Assembly (NCBI GenBank): GCA_023301745.1 | Contig: JALZVW010000059.1 | Coordinates: 1 to 44,199 of the forward strand | Direction: 5' to 3' | DNA: 44,199 nucleotides | Origin: Arenicella sp. | GTDB taxonomy: Bacteria; Pseudomonadota; Gammaproteobacteria; Arenicellales; Arenicellaceae | Notes under the pieces: model-generated | Databases searched by the model: none | What the model saw: the letters and a program-made list of their open reading frames with translations, nothing else | What the model was told of the DNA's origin: nothing | Shown: piece after piece, positions 18,333 through 25,915 of the stretch | How the letters are laid out: every line of letters starts with the position of its first letter | Position numbering within the stretch: position 1 is the stretch's first letter | Made by a program: the position numbers and the translations under genes

Positions 18333-18911
18333 CTATCGCCGCCCGAACATAACCACCCAAGTGGCACCTACTTTCGCCGCCCCCCACTCTTCGAACTTAT
18401 GGCTAGCAATGTTTTTACAGTGGCCCGCGCTCTCTAACCAAGTTTGGTAAACAAGCTCTGGAGAATTAAACCCTTGCGCAACGTTTTCACCCACGTTACG
18501 CCACTGATAAGCGGCATCTAGCGCTCGGTCTCCCATCGTCTTGCCATCGCTACCCTGGTGAGCTAAAAAATTATTCGCGTGTAAATCATCCGCGTGTTTT
18601 TTAGCCGCTCGGCTTAACTCACAGCTCAATATCAAAGGCGGCGTTGAACGCTTTCGAACTCGACCACAAAGCAGCCCCTTGTTGCGCGATTGATTATGCA
18701 GACCTAACAATGCTGTAAGCTCGCCGTCTATCGAACATGCCTGATCTTTCTGAGCTGGGACTATAAGCTCAACATCGTCTACCGGTAATGGGTGCGAGCT
18801 CGTGGCACTGGAAAATAGCAATCCCTTGACCAATAGCGCTAATACAAGAAAAAAAAAGTAGCGAGCCCTGCCCGTCGTTCGCCTTAGACTGTTTTGATGA
18901 AATAACTTCAA
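18333..18911 (-). CDS. Exported CAP (SCP/PR-1) domain protein, TTG start
   Basis: About 192 residues. A hydrophobic N-terminal segment (YFFFLVLALLVKGLLFSS) is a signal peptide or anchor. The CAP domain spans about residues 75-192, with 'LHNQSRNKG', 'RAAKKHADDLHANNFLAHQG' and 'NVGENVAQG', and the His/Glu positions expected of bacterial CAP proteins. The frame has no ATG before the domain. I place the start at the TTG at 18911 because GGGGGA lies five bases before it; the frame itself opens at a TTG at 18926. Function in bacteria is mostly unknown; CAP proteins are secreted or periplasmic. Confidence 0.75.
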   Translation of the reverse strand: MKLFHQNSLRRTTGRARYFFFLVLALLVKGLLFSSATSSHPLPVDDVELIVPAQKDQACSIDGELTALLGLHNQSRNKGLLCGRVRKRSTPPLILSCELSRAAKKHADDLHANNFLAHQGSDGKTMGDRALDAAYQWRNVGENVAQGFNSPELVYQTWLESAGHCKNIASHKFEEWGAAKVGATWVVMFGRR

Positions 18912-19076
18912 ACGATTCCCCCACAAGAATAAAACAACAGCTTAGACTATTTTTAGCATACAACTCAACTCAGTAAACCTAATATTAAGGGCAATATGCG
19001 ACATCAAAGTATTCAGCTTCGATTCAGCATGCTACGGTTAGGCTGACCCGATGCTAATTGACTGTCGAATATCATT

Positions 19077-19841
19077 ATGTACGTAATTAAGAAAGCCATA
19101 GCGTTAATCGCACTAACAATCACACTAGGTCAATTAGGTGCCTGCGCGGTGATGAGTAAAACAGATTGCTTAACGGCCGACTGGCGTCAGATTGGGTACG
19201 GTGTCGGCCTAGATGGTAAATTAGACAAAAAAGAAGCGTTTAATGTTCGCCAACAAGCCTGCTCGAAACATGGCGCTAACCCAGTTTGGGAGCAATTTGA
19301 ACAAGGGCATGCCGATGGCATTGTTGAGTTTTGTCAGCTTGTCAACGCAGTAGAACTCGGCGCCCGGGGCGCACACCACGCTATTGATAATCGAGTGTGT
19401 TCAGAGCGAGATTACCCCGGTTTTGGCGAGGCGTTTAGCGTTGGCTATCGGCTCCATTCCCTGACCCGCCGAGTCAACGAAAGTAACAGCATAATTACAG
19501 ATTTGAGCAATCAGGTTCATCGCTATGAAAAAAGTATTAGGCGCATAAACCAACAGATCAGCACCCAAGGTTCGAATGAATCAAACCTCAATCAGCTAAA
19601 ATCGGAACGCCGAAATTTAAGAAATAGAATTTACCAATTAGAACGAGACGCCGAGCAATACCGCCGGCGCTTGTATGACGACCTATCGGCCAGAGACAGC
19701 TATTCTGACTATGTCTACCAAGATTACATTACGGCCTTAAGTGACCGCTTTGTAGACCCCAGACGCGATAAAAAGCTTAACCGCTCAAAACGGCCACAAA
19801 GCTCGTTCGAAGACCGGGTCGACGAAATATTAAACCAATAA
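19077..19841 (+). CDS. DUF2799 lipoprotein with coiled coil
   Basis: 254 residues. The N terminus is a lipoprotein signal with lipobox LGAC (Cys about residue 23). The DUF2799 region covers about residues 30-120 ('DWRQIGYGVGLDG', 'QQACSKHG', 'FEQGHADGIVEFC'). A long charged helix with coiled-coil character follows (about residues 135-205). No Shine-Dalgarno sequence is obvious before the ATG. DUF2799 has no known function; an envelope location is likely. Confidence 0.85.
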   Translation: MYVIKKAIALIALTITLGQLGACAVMSKTDCLTADWRQIGYGVGLDGKLDKKEAFNVRQQACSKHGANPVWEQFEQGHADGIVEFCQLVNAVELGARGAHHAIDNRVCSERDYPGFGEAFSVGYRLHSLTRRVNESNSIITDLSNQVHRYEKSIRRINQQISTQGSNESNLNQLKSERRNLRNRIYQLERDAEQYRRRLYDDLSARDSYSDYVYQDYITALSDRFVDPRRDKKLNRSKRPQSSFEDRVDEILNQ

Positions 19842-20221
19842 TTTTGAGCCGCACCAATGTGAACCTAGCGATGGCTCTATATTATTCTAATCAGGGGTCA
19901 TTCTAAGCAGGTGCCATTCTACTGGCTTCTTTTAACGCCTCTTCCGCACCTTGACTCAGCGTGGAACCACATATCAATAAGATTATTGCTTTAAAGGTAT
20001 TTGCTTTAAATAACCAACAACTGTATCCAAATACAGTTTAATGACTTTATTTAAAAATGCTGGCCCACTTTGCCAACATGCATAACCCCCTTTCATGACT
20101 ATTGCTTAGAACGTAGTACACAAAATCAATAAGTTATGTAAATATAGTGGCAGATGAATTGCCAGCAAAGGAAGAAACAATAGCAAGCTAATTTTCATGC
20201 TATTTGATTAGCGGAATTAAT
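19842..20221. other. 380-base intergenic stretch with a LexA-type box
   Basis: Separates the DUF2799 gene from the A+T-rich small-gene island. No coding frame is supported. It contains the LexA-like box at 20021-20036. I looked for an integrase gene remnant and a second attachment site and found none that stands up. Confidence 0.5.
20021..20036. promoter_or_regulatory. LexA-type SOS box
   Basis: CTGTATCCAAATACAG fits CTGT-N8-ACAG and matches the gammaproteobacterial consensus CTGTATATATATACAG at all six bases of both arms. With flanks it is a perfect 8-base inverted repeat (AACTGTAT / ATACAGTT) around CCAA. The nearest downstream gene starts at 20222. No T-run follows on either strand, which argues against a terminator. 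Confidence 0.6.
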
Positions 20222-20665
20222 ATGGAAAAACCGATGAAATCAAACACTAAGACTAATATCGAAACTCTTTTCATTTCTGCGATTGCGGGTGCTTTTTTCT
20301 ACTTCATCTTGGTGTATTTCTGGACGTATTTCCCATCTGTAAACCCACTCTTTCGATGGTTGCTGTCGTGCTTTACTGACAGCTCATGGTTCAAGCCAGT
20401 AATCTACTTGCAAGATATGTTAGCTAACACTTTGCTCTGCATTCCCTTGGCTCTTCTTTTAATCAAACTCAATCCAAAGAATGTCTGGCCGTCTGTCGCA
20501 ATTGCCCTAGTATCAATTTTCTTAGTTGGGCACTATCACTTATTCTTGCAAGAATATCAGGGCTGGCATATAAATGATTTTGGATTAGTCTGGGCACTTC
20601 AGCAAATCCCATTGCCAATGGCAATACTATTTTTACAGTTGAGGAAAAAGCGTGAAGACACCTAA
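20222..20665 (+). CDS. Small membrane protein, cassette-type gene
   Basis: 147 residues with about four hydrophobic segments ('LFISAIAGAFFYFILVYFW', 'LANTLLCIPLALLL', 'VAIALVSIFLVGH', 'QIPLPMAILFLQL'). I do not recognise a family. The ATG at 20222 has GGA six bases before it; the frame extends to a TTG at 20204. Its TAA stop lies inside the left core of the attC-like site (20660-20666), as often happens in integron cassettes. The base composition is richer in A+T than in the flanking operons. Confidence 0.6.
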   Translation: MEKPMKSNTKTNIETLFISAIAGAFFYFILVYFWTYFPSVNPLFRWLLSCFTDSSWFKPVIYLQDMLANTLLCIPLALLLIKLNPKNVWPSVAIALVSIFLVGHYHLFLQEYQGWHINDFGLVWALQQIPLPMAILFLQLRKKREDT

Positions 20666-20755
20666 CAAAGCATCAAAGCAAGACTTTGTTCGCTGCCATC
20701 AGGAGCTTCCCGGTTCGTACCCGCAAATAGACTCGCCCTTGCAAAGGCGTTAGGT
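20660..20755 (+). repeat. Integron attC-like recombination site (96 bases)
   Basis: The left core ACCTAAC (20660-20666) fits RYYYAAC and the right core GTTAGGT (20749-20755) fits GTTRRRY. The two are perfectly complementary. Inside them GCAAG and CTTGC form a second short pairing, as expected for the L boxes. The length falls in the known attC range. The upstream gene stops inside the left core and the next gene starts eight bases after the right core. No integrase gene is in the window, and I could not find a second clear attC. Confidence 0.65.
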
Positions 20756-20762
20756 ATATCTA

Positions 20763-21050
20763 ATGAAAAGCGATGCTTTCACTCAAGAAGAAATTAATTA
20801 TATAAAAGAGCTCTCGCTGAAACAGTCTACGTTTAAGCAAGTGTATTTTTATGGTTGTGTTTTAACGCCTCCTATCGCCTTTGCTGTTTATGGTTTCATA
20901 AAGAGCGATGTTTTTGCAATGCTAATCGCGTTTTTAGGGCTTATTGTATTTGTCGCATGGTTTTTATCCCAATCGTTGGGTGCGGTTAAGATATTAAATA
21001 GTATCTGCCAAAAAATAGTTCAGAATTTAGAAGCTAGTTCTAGTGATTAA
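20763..21050 (+). CDS. Small two-segment membrane protein in putative cassette
   Basis: 95 residues with two adjacent hydrophobic segments ('YFYGCVLTPPIAFAVYGFI' and 'AMLIAFLGLIVFVAWFL') and a soluble C-terminal helix. No family recognised. The ATG lies eight bases after the attC right core with no Shine-Dalgarno sequence, typical of cassette genes. Its stop overlaps the start of the next gene (TAATG), so the two are translationally coupled. Confidence 0.6.
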   Translation: MKSDAFTQEEINYIKELSLKQSTFKQVYFYGCVLTPPIAFAVYGFIKSDVFAMLIAFLGLIVFVAWFLSQSLGAVKILNSICQKIVQNLEASSSD

Positions 21051-21412
21051 TGAATATTTCTAAATTATCTAATGCGTTTTTTGAAGATGCTCAACTATCT
21101 GCTGTTACCAATATGGTCACAGGGAGCTCGGTTGACAAATTTAAGAAAATTCATAGTGGTCTTTGGGTTGGCGGTAAAGTCAGAGTAAATAAGACAGAGC
21201 TTAGGTTCGACGTAAATTTTGTCAATCAAGCTGTGCATAAAGAGTTAGCTAAAATACTGATTCCAATCATAGACATCGAATCTTGTAGGTATGAATTTGC
21301 TTGGCTGACTGGCATTGTTGTAATTATTCACAAAAATGGAACTTTTCGTTTTCGCTGTTATGGGGCAAAAAAGGTGGCGAATGAAATTCGTCAAACTATT
21401 CAAGGGCTTTAA
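21050..21412 (+). CDS. GRAM/PH-like domain protein
   Basis: 120 residues, soluble. The pattern 'GGKVRVNKTELRF', 'AKILIPIIDIESCRYEF', 'GIVVIIHKNGTFRFRCYGAKKVANEI' fits a GRAM or bacterial PH-like fold: beta-strands, then '...F.FRCYGAKK...' and a C-terminal helix. Such domains bind lipids or proteins; no target can be inferred. Its ATG overlaps the stop of the upstream membrane-protein gene (TAATG), suggesting the two products work together. Confidence 0.6.
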   Translation: MNISKLSNAFFEDAQLSAVTNMVTGSSVDKFKKIHSGLWVGGKVRVNKTELRFDVNFVNQAVHKELAKILIPIIDIESCRYEFAWLTGIVVIIHKNGTFRFRCYGAKKVANEIRQTIQGL

Positions 21413-21464
21413 AAAAGACCAAAAACTACGTTGCGCAGCGCGTGTTTAAATAACTATTTTTGAA

Positions 21465-21716
21465 ATGAAGTTAGTTGATATAAAAACAGAGACGGGTAAT
21501 CAGATCCTTGAAGATCTACTGAGCGAAGGCTGGAAAAAGACTCGCGAATACAGCCCTGTCGCTTTTGACAAAGGTATAGATTTCGATAGCTATGAATTAA
21601 AGAAAGACAATTCAAAGCTAAAATTTAAGTGGACCAACTGGTTTGAATGGGAAATTTTTGGCGAAGAAAATGAACTTCAAATTATTGCTAAAAAATATGA
21701 CCTTAGTGCAAAGTAA
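21465..21716 (+). CDS. Small soluble protein of unknown function
   Basis: 83 residues, charged and rich in Lys, Glu and Trp ('KFKWTNWFEWEIFGEENEL'). No family recognised. No Shine-Dalgarno sequence is visible before the ATG. It sits in the island of same-strand small genes, 52 bases after the GRAM-like gene. The gap has an imperfect dyad around 21424-21450 that could be a decayed attC site. Confidence 0.5.
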   Translation: MKLVDIKTETGNQILEDLLSEGWKKTREYSPVAFDKGIDFDSYELKKDNSKLKFKWTNWFEWEIFGEENELQIIAKKYDLSAK

Positions 21717-21806
21717 GAAAACGATCACACATTTTTTGGTCTTTCATTTTATTTGAAGGCGAAAAAACGTAGGTCGATTTATTGGAACAAAGCCGTGCGT
21801 TTAAAA

Positions 21807-22118
21807 ATGAAACTTGATTCAGAACTACGAACATTATTATATTTAGAGAAGTCGCTTGAAAAAGACTTCCCTTCACGTAAAACGCTAGTCGTGCTAAAAG
21901 CAATAATGGCCGCATTAGTAATGATCTGTGTTGTGTCTTTTGTTTTTGCAACGTCGGGTAAGTTATATGTGTCAGTAGCAATACCGTTAGTTGCGGTGTG
22001 CGGCTTGTTTGTTGGCTACATTTCTTACTACATTCGTTCAACTGAAATTTGGCCTCATTATCGCCCACATATAAGCAAGGCGAGCGTAGAAAAAAGAATC
22101 AATGAAATAAAAAATTAG
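21807..22118 (+). CDS. Small membrane protein of unknown function
   Basis: 103 residues from this ATG; the frame extends upstream to a TTG at 21753 with a basic N terminus, and neither start has a Shine-Dalgarno sequence. It has a charged cytoplasmic helix ('LRTLLYLEKSLEKDF') followed by two hydrophobic segments ('AIMAALVMICVVSFVFA' and 'VSVAIPLVAVCGLFVGYI'). No family recognised. Part of the A+T-rich orphan-gene island. Confidence 0.5.
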   Translation: MKLDSELRTLLYLEKSLEKDFPSRKTLVVLKAIMAALVMICVVSFVFATSGKLYVSVAIPLVAVCGLFVGYISYYIRSTEIWPHYRPHISKASVEKRINEIKN

Positions 22119-22198
22119 CACGGTTAAGAGCCTGCATTCAACGGGCGTATAGAAGGTGCGTATTATGTTTAATAAACAAGAAATCGGCTATTAGTATT

Positions 22199-22399
22199 AT
22201 GGAAGGAATTCTATTATTGCTATTTTTATCTTTTGCCTCTTTTATTGCTTTTGTTTGGAATTTCATTAGATGGAAAAAAGACAAAGAAAATAAATTTGAG
22301 AATAGAGATAAGATGGTTAGCTTTTTGGTTATTTCGATTGCTTTATTTCTAATTGCTTATTTTATGCTCGCTAAGTTTGCCTCAGGTATGGCTCTCTAG
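22199..22399 (+). CDS. Very small two-segment membrane protein
   Basis: 66 residues with two hydrophobic segments ('ILLLLFLSFASFIAFVW' and 'MVSFLVISIALFLIAYFML') joined by a Lys-rich loop. No family recognised. Last gene of the island; the next gene, on the other strand, is the alkaline phosphatase. No Shine-Dalgarno sequence is seen, so expression is uncertain. Confidence 0.45.
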   Translation: MEGILLLLFLSFASFIAFVWNFIRWKKDKENKFENRDKMVSFLVISIALFLIAYFMLAKFASGMAL

Positions 22400-22560
22400 T
22401 TTGGGGCGCAAAAAATAACATGCTCCCATAAATCACACACACACTGTTTTTCGCGCGCATTGAGGACTGCGGCTATGTGAAATTTAAATAGGGAACAATA
22501 GTGACAGTGTAAAACTGTTGCAAGAATTAATATTTAGAGTCCCGTTTTATGGCAGCTTAC

Positions 22561-23682
22561 TTAGTGCCCCATAACGCTAAGTAGCTTGTTATAAATTTCA
22601 GTATTTTCGTACACCCCAGCAAACGCTTCGGCGCCTTTGCCGTAAGCATATACAGGCACCATCACAGAGGTATGGCCTGACGAAGAAAAAGCATGCCCTG
22701 CCTGACTATAAGGTTCATCACTTTTGGTATCCCCGGCGGGCAATGTTAAACCACCCGTTTCATGATCAGCGGTGATCAGTACCAAAGTGTTGCCATCGTT
22801 CTTAGCAAACTTCATTGCCGCACCAACGGCTTTATCAAAATCGTACAACTCACTAATAGTGTAATCAATATCGTTAGCGTGGCCACCCCAATCGATTTGA
22901 GCACCTTCGGCCATCATGAAGAACCCAGTTTTACTTTGTCGTTGTAAAAACCCGATACTCGGCTGAATCGATTCAGCTAAATAATCACTTCGACCGTTGC
23001 CAACTGACTCAGGGTGGTTGTCGGCCGTAAAGTAGCCTACTCGGCCACTGGCTTTTTCAAGCTCATCTAAAGCACTAATAAATGTGACGCCTTTGGCGGC
23101 CATCTCTTTGACTAAATCGCGATTATCAGGTCGCCCTCGGTTCTTATCGACGCGATTGTCAAAATGGTCTTCAGCGCCACCAATAAACAAACTAACCGGC
23201 GCGTCGACGAGCTCTTCGGCGATTGAATAGTATTTCTGGCGGCTCTCTACATGGGCATAAAAACTAGCTGGTGTGGCATGCGTAATACCCGATGTGGCGA
23301 TCAAGCCGGTGGCATAACCTTTCTCGGCAAGTAATTCTAACAAGGTCTTCTTTGAGCCACCGTTGGCGTCCAAACCAACAGCACCATTATAGGTTTTAAC
23401 GCCAGTAGAAAACGCCGTGGCCGCCGCCGCTGAATCCGTGATAGCTTGCTTAGAGCTGCTTGTTTTAATCAAGCCAATATAATTAGCGCTTTCGATATTG
23501 AGCGGCTCTTCTCGCTGCTGAATCGCCTTAGACACTTGCGCCAAGCCCATGCCATCTCCGATTAGAAAAATCACATTTTTAACCGGGGTTTTAACGGCTG
23601 TCGGCTGGGGCGCTGTTGGTCTATTTGAACCAGAACAGGCCGCCACGCTGACTAAGAGCAGTATTACAGATATATTTTTCAT
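22561..23682 (-). CDS. Alkaline phosphatase, lipoprotein (PhoA family)
   Basis: 373 residues. A lipoprotein signal with lipobox VAAC (Cys about residue 16) puts it in the envelope. The PhoA-family motifs are intact: metal-binding NVIFLIGDGMG, the nucleophile segment TDSAAAATAFSTGVKTYNG, metal ligands in EGAQIDWGGHAND and TADHETGG, and a C-terminal His in GHTSVMVP. It releases phosphate from phosphomonoesters with zinc and magnesium. It is shorter than E. coli PhoA (about 450 residues in mature form), as many marine versions are. I see no Pho box upstream. Confidence 0.93.
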   Translation of the reverse strand: MKNISVILLLVSVAACSGSNRPTAPQPTAVKTPVKNVIFLIGDGMGLAQVSKAIQQREEPLNIESANYIGLIKTSSSKQAITDSAAAATAFSTGVKTYNGAVGLDANGGSKKTLLELLAEKGYATGLIATSGITHATPASFYAHVESRQKYYSIAEELVDAPVSLFIGGAEDHFDNRVDKNRGRPDNRDLVKEMAAKGVTFISALDELEKASGRVGYFTADNHPESVGNGRSDYLAESIQPSIGFLQRQSKTGFFMMAEGAQIDWGGHANDIDYTISELYDFDKAVGAAMKFAKNDGNTLVLITADHETGGLTLPAGDTKSDEPYSQAGHAFSSSGHTSVMVPVYAYGKGAEAFAGVYENTEIYNKLLSVMGH

Positions 23683-23792
23683 TTTTACATTCTACTAAAT
23701 ACTAAGTTTCGAAATTTTAATACCGAATGCGCAAAACGTTACTCAGCAATAATGATTGATTCGATCATAGTACTTACGTCAAAAAACGGCTA

Positions 23793-24233
23793 CTACTTAA
23801 CTAAGATATTAAGATGATTTTTTTCTTTTCGTATTCTAATTGGTCGCCAGGTTACGACCAAATCCCTTATTAAAAAGCCGGTGACGAGCACGGCCAGTAT
23901 AGCGATTACCCACATCGTCTGACTCAGCGCCACACTCGCAGAGTTACTATTAAAAAGTAACAGACAGCCGGCGAGCAAAACACTCAAACCGATCAACGAC
24001 TCTAAGCAAAAACATTGTTTTTCAATCTTCTTCGGTGAAGGTCTCTCGGTTTTTTTTGAGGCATAAAACAATATAGAAAGATCGCGTACTAGGCTTTGCA
24101 GAAAAACAAGACCGGCAATCCATATGACACCCTGGCCTAACAATACTTGTTGGGGAAGCCACGAGTAAAAAAGATACACGCCGAACACCAAAACGGTAAT
24201 TAAGCCTAGCTCGATCACCTTGGGCTTTGTCAT
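23793..24233 (-). CDS. Four-segment membrane protein, last gene of the radical SAM operon
   Basis: 146 residues with about four hydrophobic segments and a basic C-terminal tail. No family recognised. It starts 19 bases after the GST-like gene on the same strand, so it is very likely co-transcribed with the radical SAM, DUF547 and GST-like genes. No catalytic motif is visible. Confidence 0.65.
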   Translation of the reverse strand: MTKPKVIELGLITVLVFGVYLFYSWLPQQVLLGQGVIWIAGLVFLQSLVRDLSILFYASKKTERPSPKKIEKQCFCLESLIGLSVLLAGCLLLFNSNSASVALSQTMWVIAILAVLVTGFLIRDLVVTWRPIRIRKEKNHLNILVK

Positions 24234-24252
24234 TTATGCGCTCACACTTAAG

Positions 24253-25014
24253 TTAGCTAAGCAATCGACGCTTTAAGAATTTATCAGGCACAAGCAAGGG
24301 GTTATCGGGTAAATAACGGGCTACCCGCTTAGCCCAAGCATTCACCTCAGGTTTATCAAGCACAAAGCCGTTAGTGCGCATACCCATCATATAAGCATTC
24401 ACGACGATCGGGAAAGCCGACAAGTCGGCCAGTGAAGGTGCCGATTGCCCACCTAGAAATTCACCACCTTCAAGGTGGCCAACAAATTCATTTTGCAAAC
24501 GGTGGAGCATGTCGTCCATCGTTTCAGTTAAATCCAGCTGTTTAACCATATTGACAATAAAGGGGGCCTTCTTAACCCCAAATGGCCAAATCAATCGCAC
24601 GTAACCTGGCAAGGGTGTGGCATCACTTACTGCATTCGAGAGCTTCCAACCGTTAGTAATTGAATTAAACGTATTTTGCCATTCGCAGGCCCCTCGAAAC
24701 ATGCTCGGGATCAAGGATTCGCTAACCCATTTATCAATTTCTAAAATTCGTTCTCGCTGGTCGGCATTATCGGGCAACATCGGGTTATCGGGGTATACCT
24801 CGTCTAACCAGATACCTAATTCGCTGGATTCTTTACGCCATTGGTCACCAATTTGCATCACAGGTACTTGGCGCTGGCGAGTGAACTTAATTTGATCATT
24901 GGTCAGCGGGTTAACTCCAATGAACTTAAAATCTAACTTTTTAAATTTCAGGTAACACCCAACCTTCTGCGCGTAAGGGCTGGTTGGGTAAGAAAATAAT
25001 TGTATGTGGCTCAT
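24253..25014 (-). CDS. Glutathione S-transferase family protein
   Basis: 253 residues. The N-terminal thioredoxin-like domain has SPYAQKV (the SPFARKV-like motif with the catalytic Ser region), the cis-Pro segment QVPVMQ and the glutathione-binding ESSELGIWLDE. The C-terminal helical domain includes 'PSLADLSAFPIV', the usual GST N-cap/hydrophobic-staple region. An extra hydrophobic middle ('GYVRLIWPFGVKKAPFIV') is unusual for small cytosolic GSTs. It starts three bases after the DUF547 stop, so it shares that operon; the substrate is unknown. Confidence 0.85.
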   Translation of the reverse strand: MSHIQLFSYPTSPYAQKVGCYLKFKKLDFKFIGVNPLTNDQIKFTRQRQVPVMQIGDQWRKESSELGIWLDEVYPDNPMLPDNADQRERILEIDKWVSESLIPSMFRGACEWQNTFNSITNGWKLSNAVSDATPLPGYVRLIWPFGVKKAPFIVNMVKQLDLTETMDDMLHRLQNEFVGHLEGGEFLGGQSAPSLADLSAFPIVVNAYMMGMRTNGFVLDKPEVNAWAKRVARYLPDNPLLVPDKFLKRRLLS

Positions 25015-25017
25015 AGC

Positions 25018-25905
25018 TTAGCTTGGAAATTTTGTGATCTTTGACTTAAAACCATCATCACGCTTGTTCGACAATCGTGGCTCTGGCGCTTGATTGATTG
25101 TCCAATTGTAATCTATGAATTTAACCTTGTAATTAGTCGGTATCGGGTCACTTCGATATTGATTTACATAGGCAACTAAATCGCCTTTCTTCCCTGATGA
25201 TACATAATCTTTAGTATAAAACTTCATGATTCCTGATAAGTAAACAATCTGTTTATCAGCCGAAATTTCAATATGCTTTGGCTTGTTAAAAAATTCAACC
25301 GCGGCAATCTGTAAATCATTCTCTAGAGATTCAGGAGTAAATATTTTCATTGGCAAACGCGGGCAGTCTACCACCATACAGTTCAACGCAAAGTGCACGC
25401 GAGGCTCACCTAAGGGCCGAATAACCCGATTTTCATAGTCGTATAAATTAGTTTTCTTGCCGCCAATCACTACTCGGCGAAATTTAAAAAACGATGCGCG
25501 CTTTAATAAAGAACTGAAGTTCGCCGGAATGCCTCGCTCGATCACACCTTTCATCGCCAATGCATTGTAGGCATTGATGTGGTATGCCAATACATGTGCT
25601 TGAGTCGGAAATGCCTCCGGGTGGCTTAGTGGGCTAATCTCAGCAACGGCGTCAACAAAAAGTTGGAGCTGCGATATGTCTTGCTCCAGCGCTTCGAAGT
25701 CAGTACGGCCTTGATCATCAACAAACCGCTCTAATGTTTGCGACCAATCAGAGAGTCGGTCTTGATAGGGGTTTGATTTCACATCAAATGCGTTCGCTGT
25801 ATTCATGACGCTCAATATTAATAACACTACAAAAGCCTTTAGTGCAGCAAGCTTTTGAATACGTAATGGGGTCTTAGAAAAAGGTATTTGTTTGGAAAAA
25901 ATCAT
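25018..25905 (-). CDS. Exported DUF547 domain protein
   Basis: 295 residues with an N-terminal hydrophobic segment ending NTANA, a likely signal peptide. The DUF547 domain is clear: 'AYHINAYNALAMKGVIERG', 'GGKKTNLYDYENRVIRPLGEPRVHFALNC' (split here around its centre) and 'DCPRLP'. A Cys/His-rich core of this kind suggests a papain-like peptidase or transglutaminase relationship, which is inference. AAGGA seven bases before the ATG overlaps the radical SAM gene's stop region. Second gene of a four-gene operon. Confidence 0.88.
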   Translation of the reverse strand: MIFSKQIPFSKTPLRIQKLAALKAFVVLLILSVMNTANAFDVKSNPYQDRLSDWSQTLERFVDDQGRTDFEALEQDISQLQLFVDAVAEISPLSHPEAFPTQAHVLAYHINAYNALAMKGVIERGIPANFSSLLKRASFFKFRRVVIGGKKTNLYDYENRVIRPLGEPRVHFALNCMVVDCPRLPMKIFTPESLENDLQIAAVEFFNKPKHIEISADKQIVYLSGIMKFYTKDYVSSGKKGDLVAYVNQYRSDPIPTNYKVKFIDYNWTINQAPEPRLSNKRDDGFKSKITKFPS

Positions 25906-25915
25906 AATAATCCTT

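Noticed and set aside
18769-18963. 64-residue ATG frame overlapping the start of the CAP-domain gene, considered as its true N terminus through a frameshift in a T-run
   Set aside because: It has no signal peptide, whereas the TTG start in the CAP frame has a good ribosome site and leads into a hydrophobic segment.
20019-20038. Inverted repeat AACTGTAT/ATACAGTT as a transcription terminator for the DUF2799 gene
   Set aside because: It lies 180 bases after the stop, is A+T rich and has no T-run; the LexA-box match explains it better.
20080-20139. Possible second attC site: GCATAAC and GTTATGT 60 bases apart upstream of the gene at 20222
   Set aside because: The left core breaks RYYYAAC, the right core breaks GTTRRRY, and the inner pairing (TATTG/CAATA) has spacers of 13 and 1 bases, unlike attC.
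21407-21460. Possible decayed attC between the GRAM-like and 83-residue genes (AAAC...GTTT dyad around GCGC)
   Set aside because: The cores do not fit RYYYAAC/GTTRRRY and the pairing is short with a bulge. Mentioned only as a possible relic.
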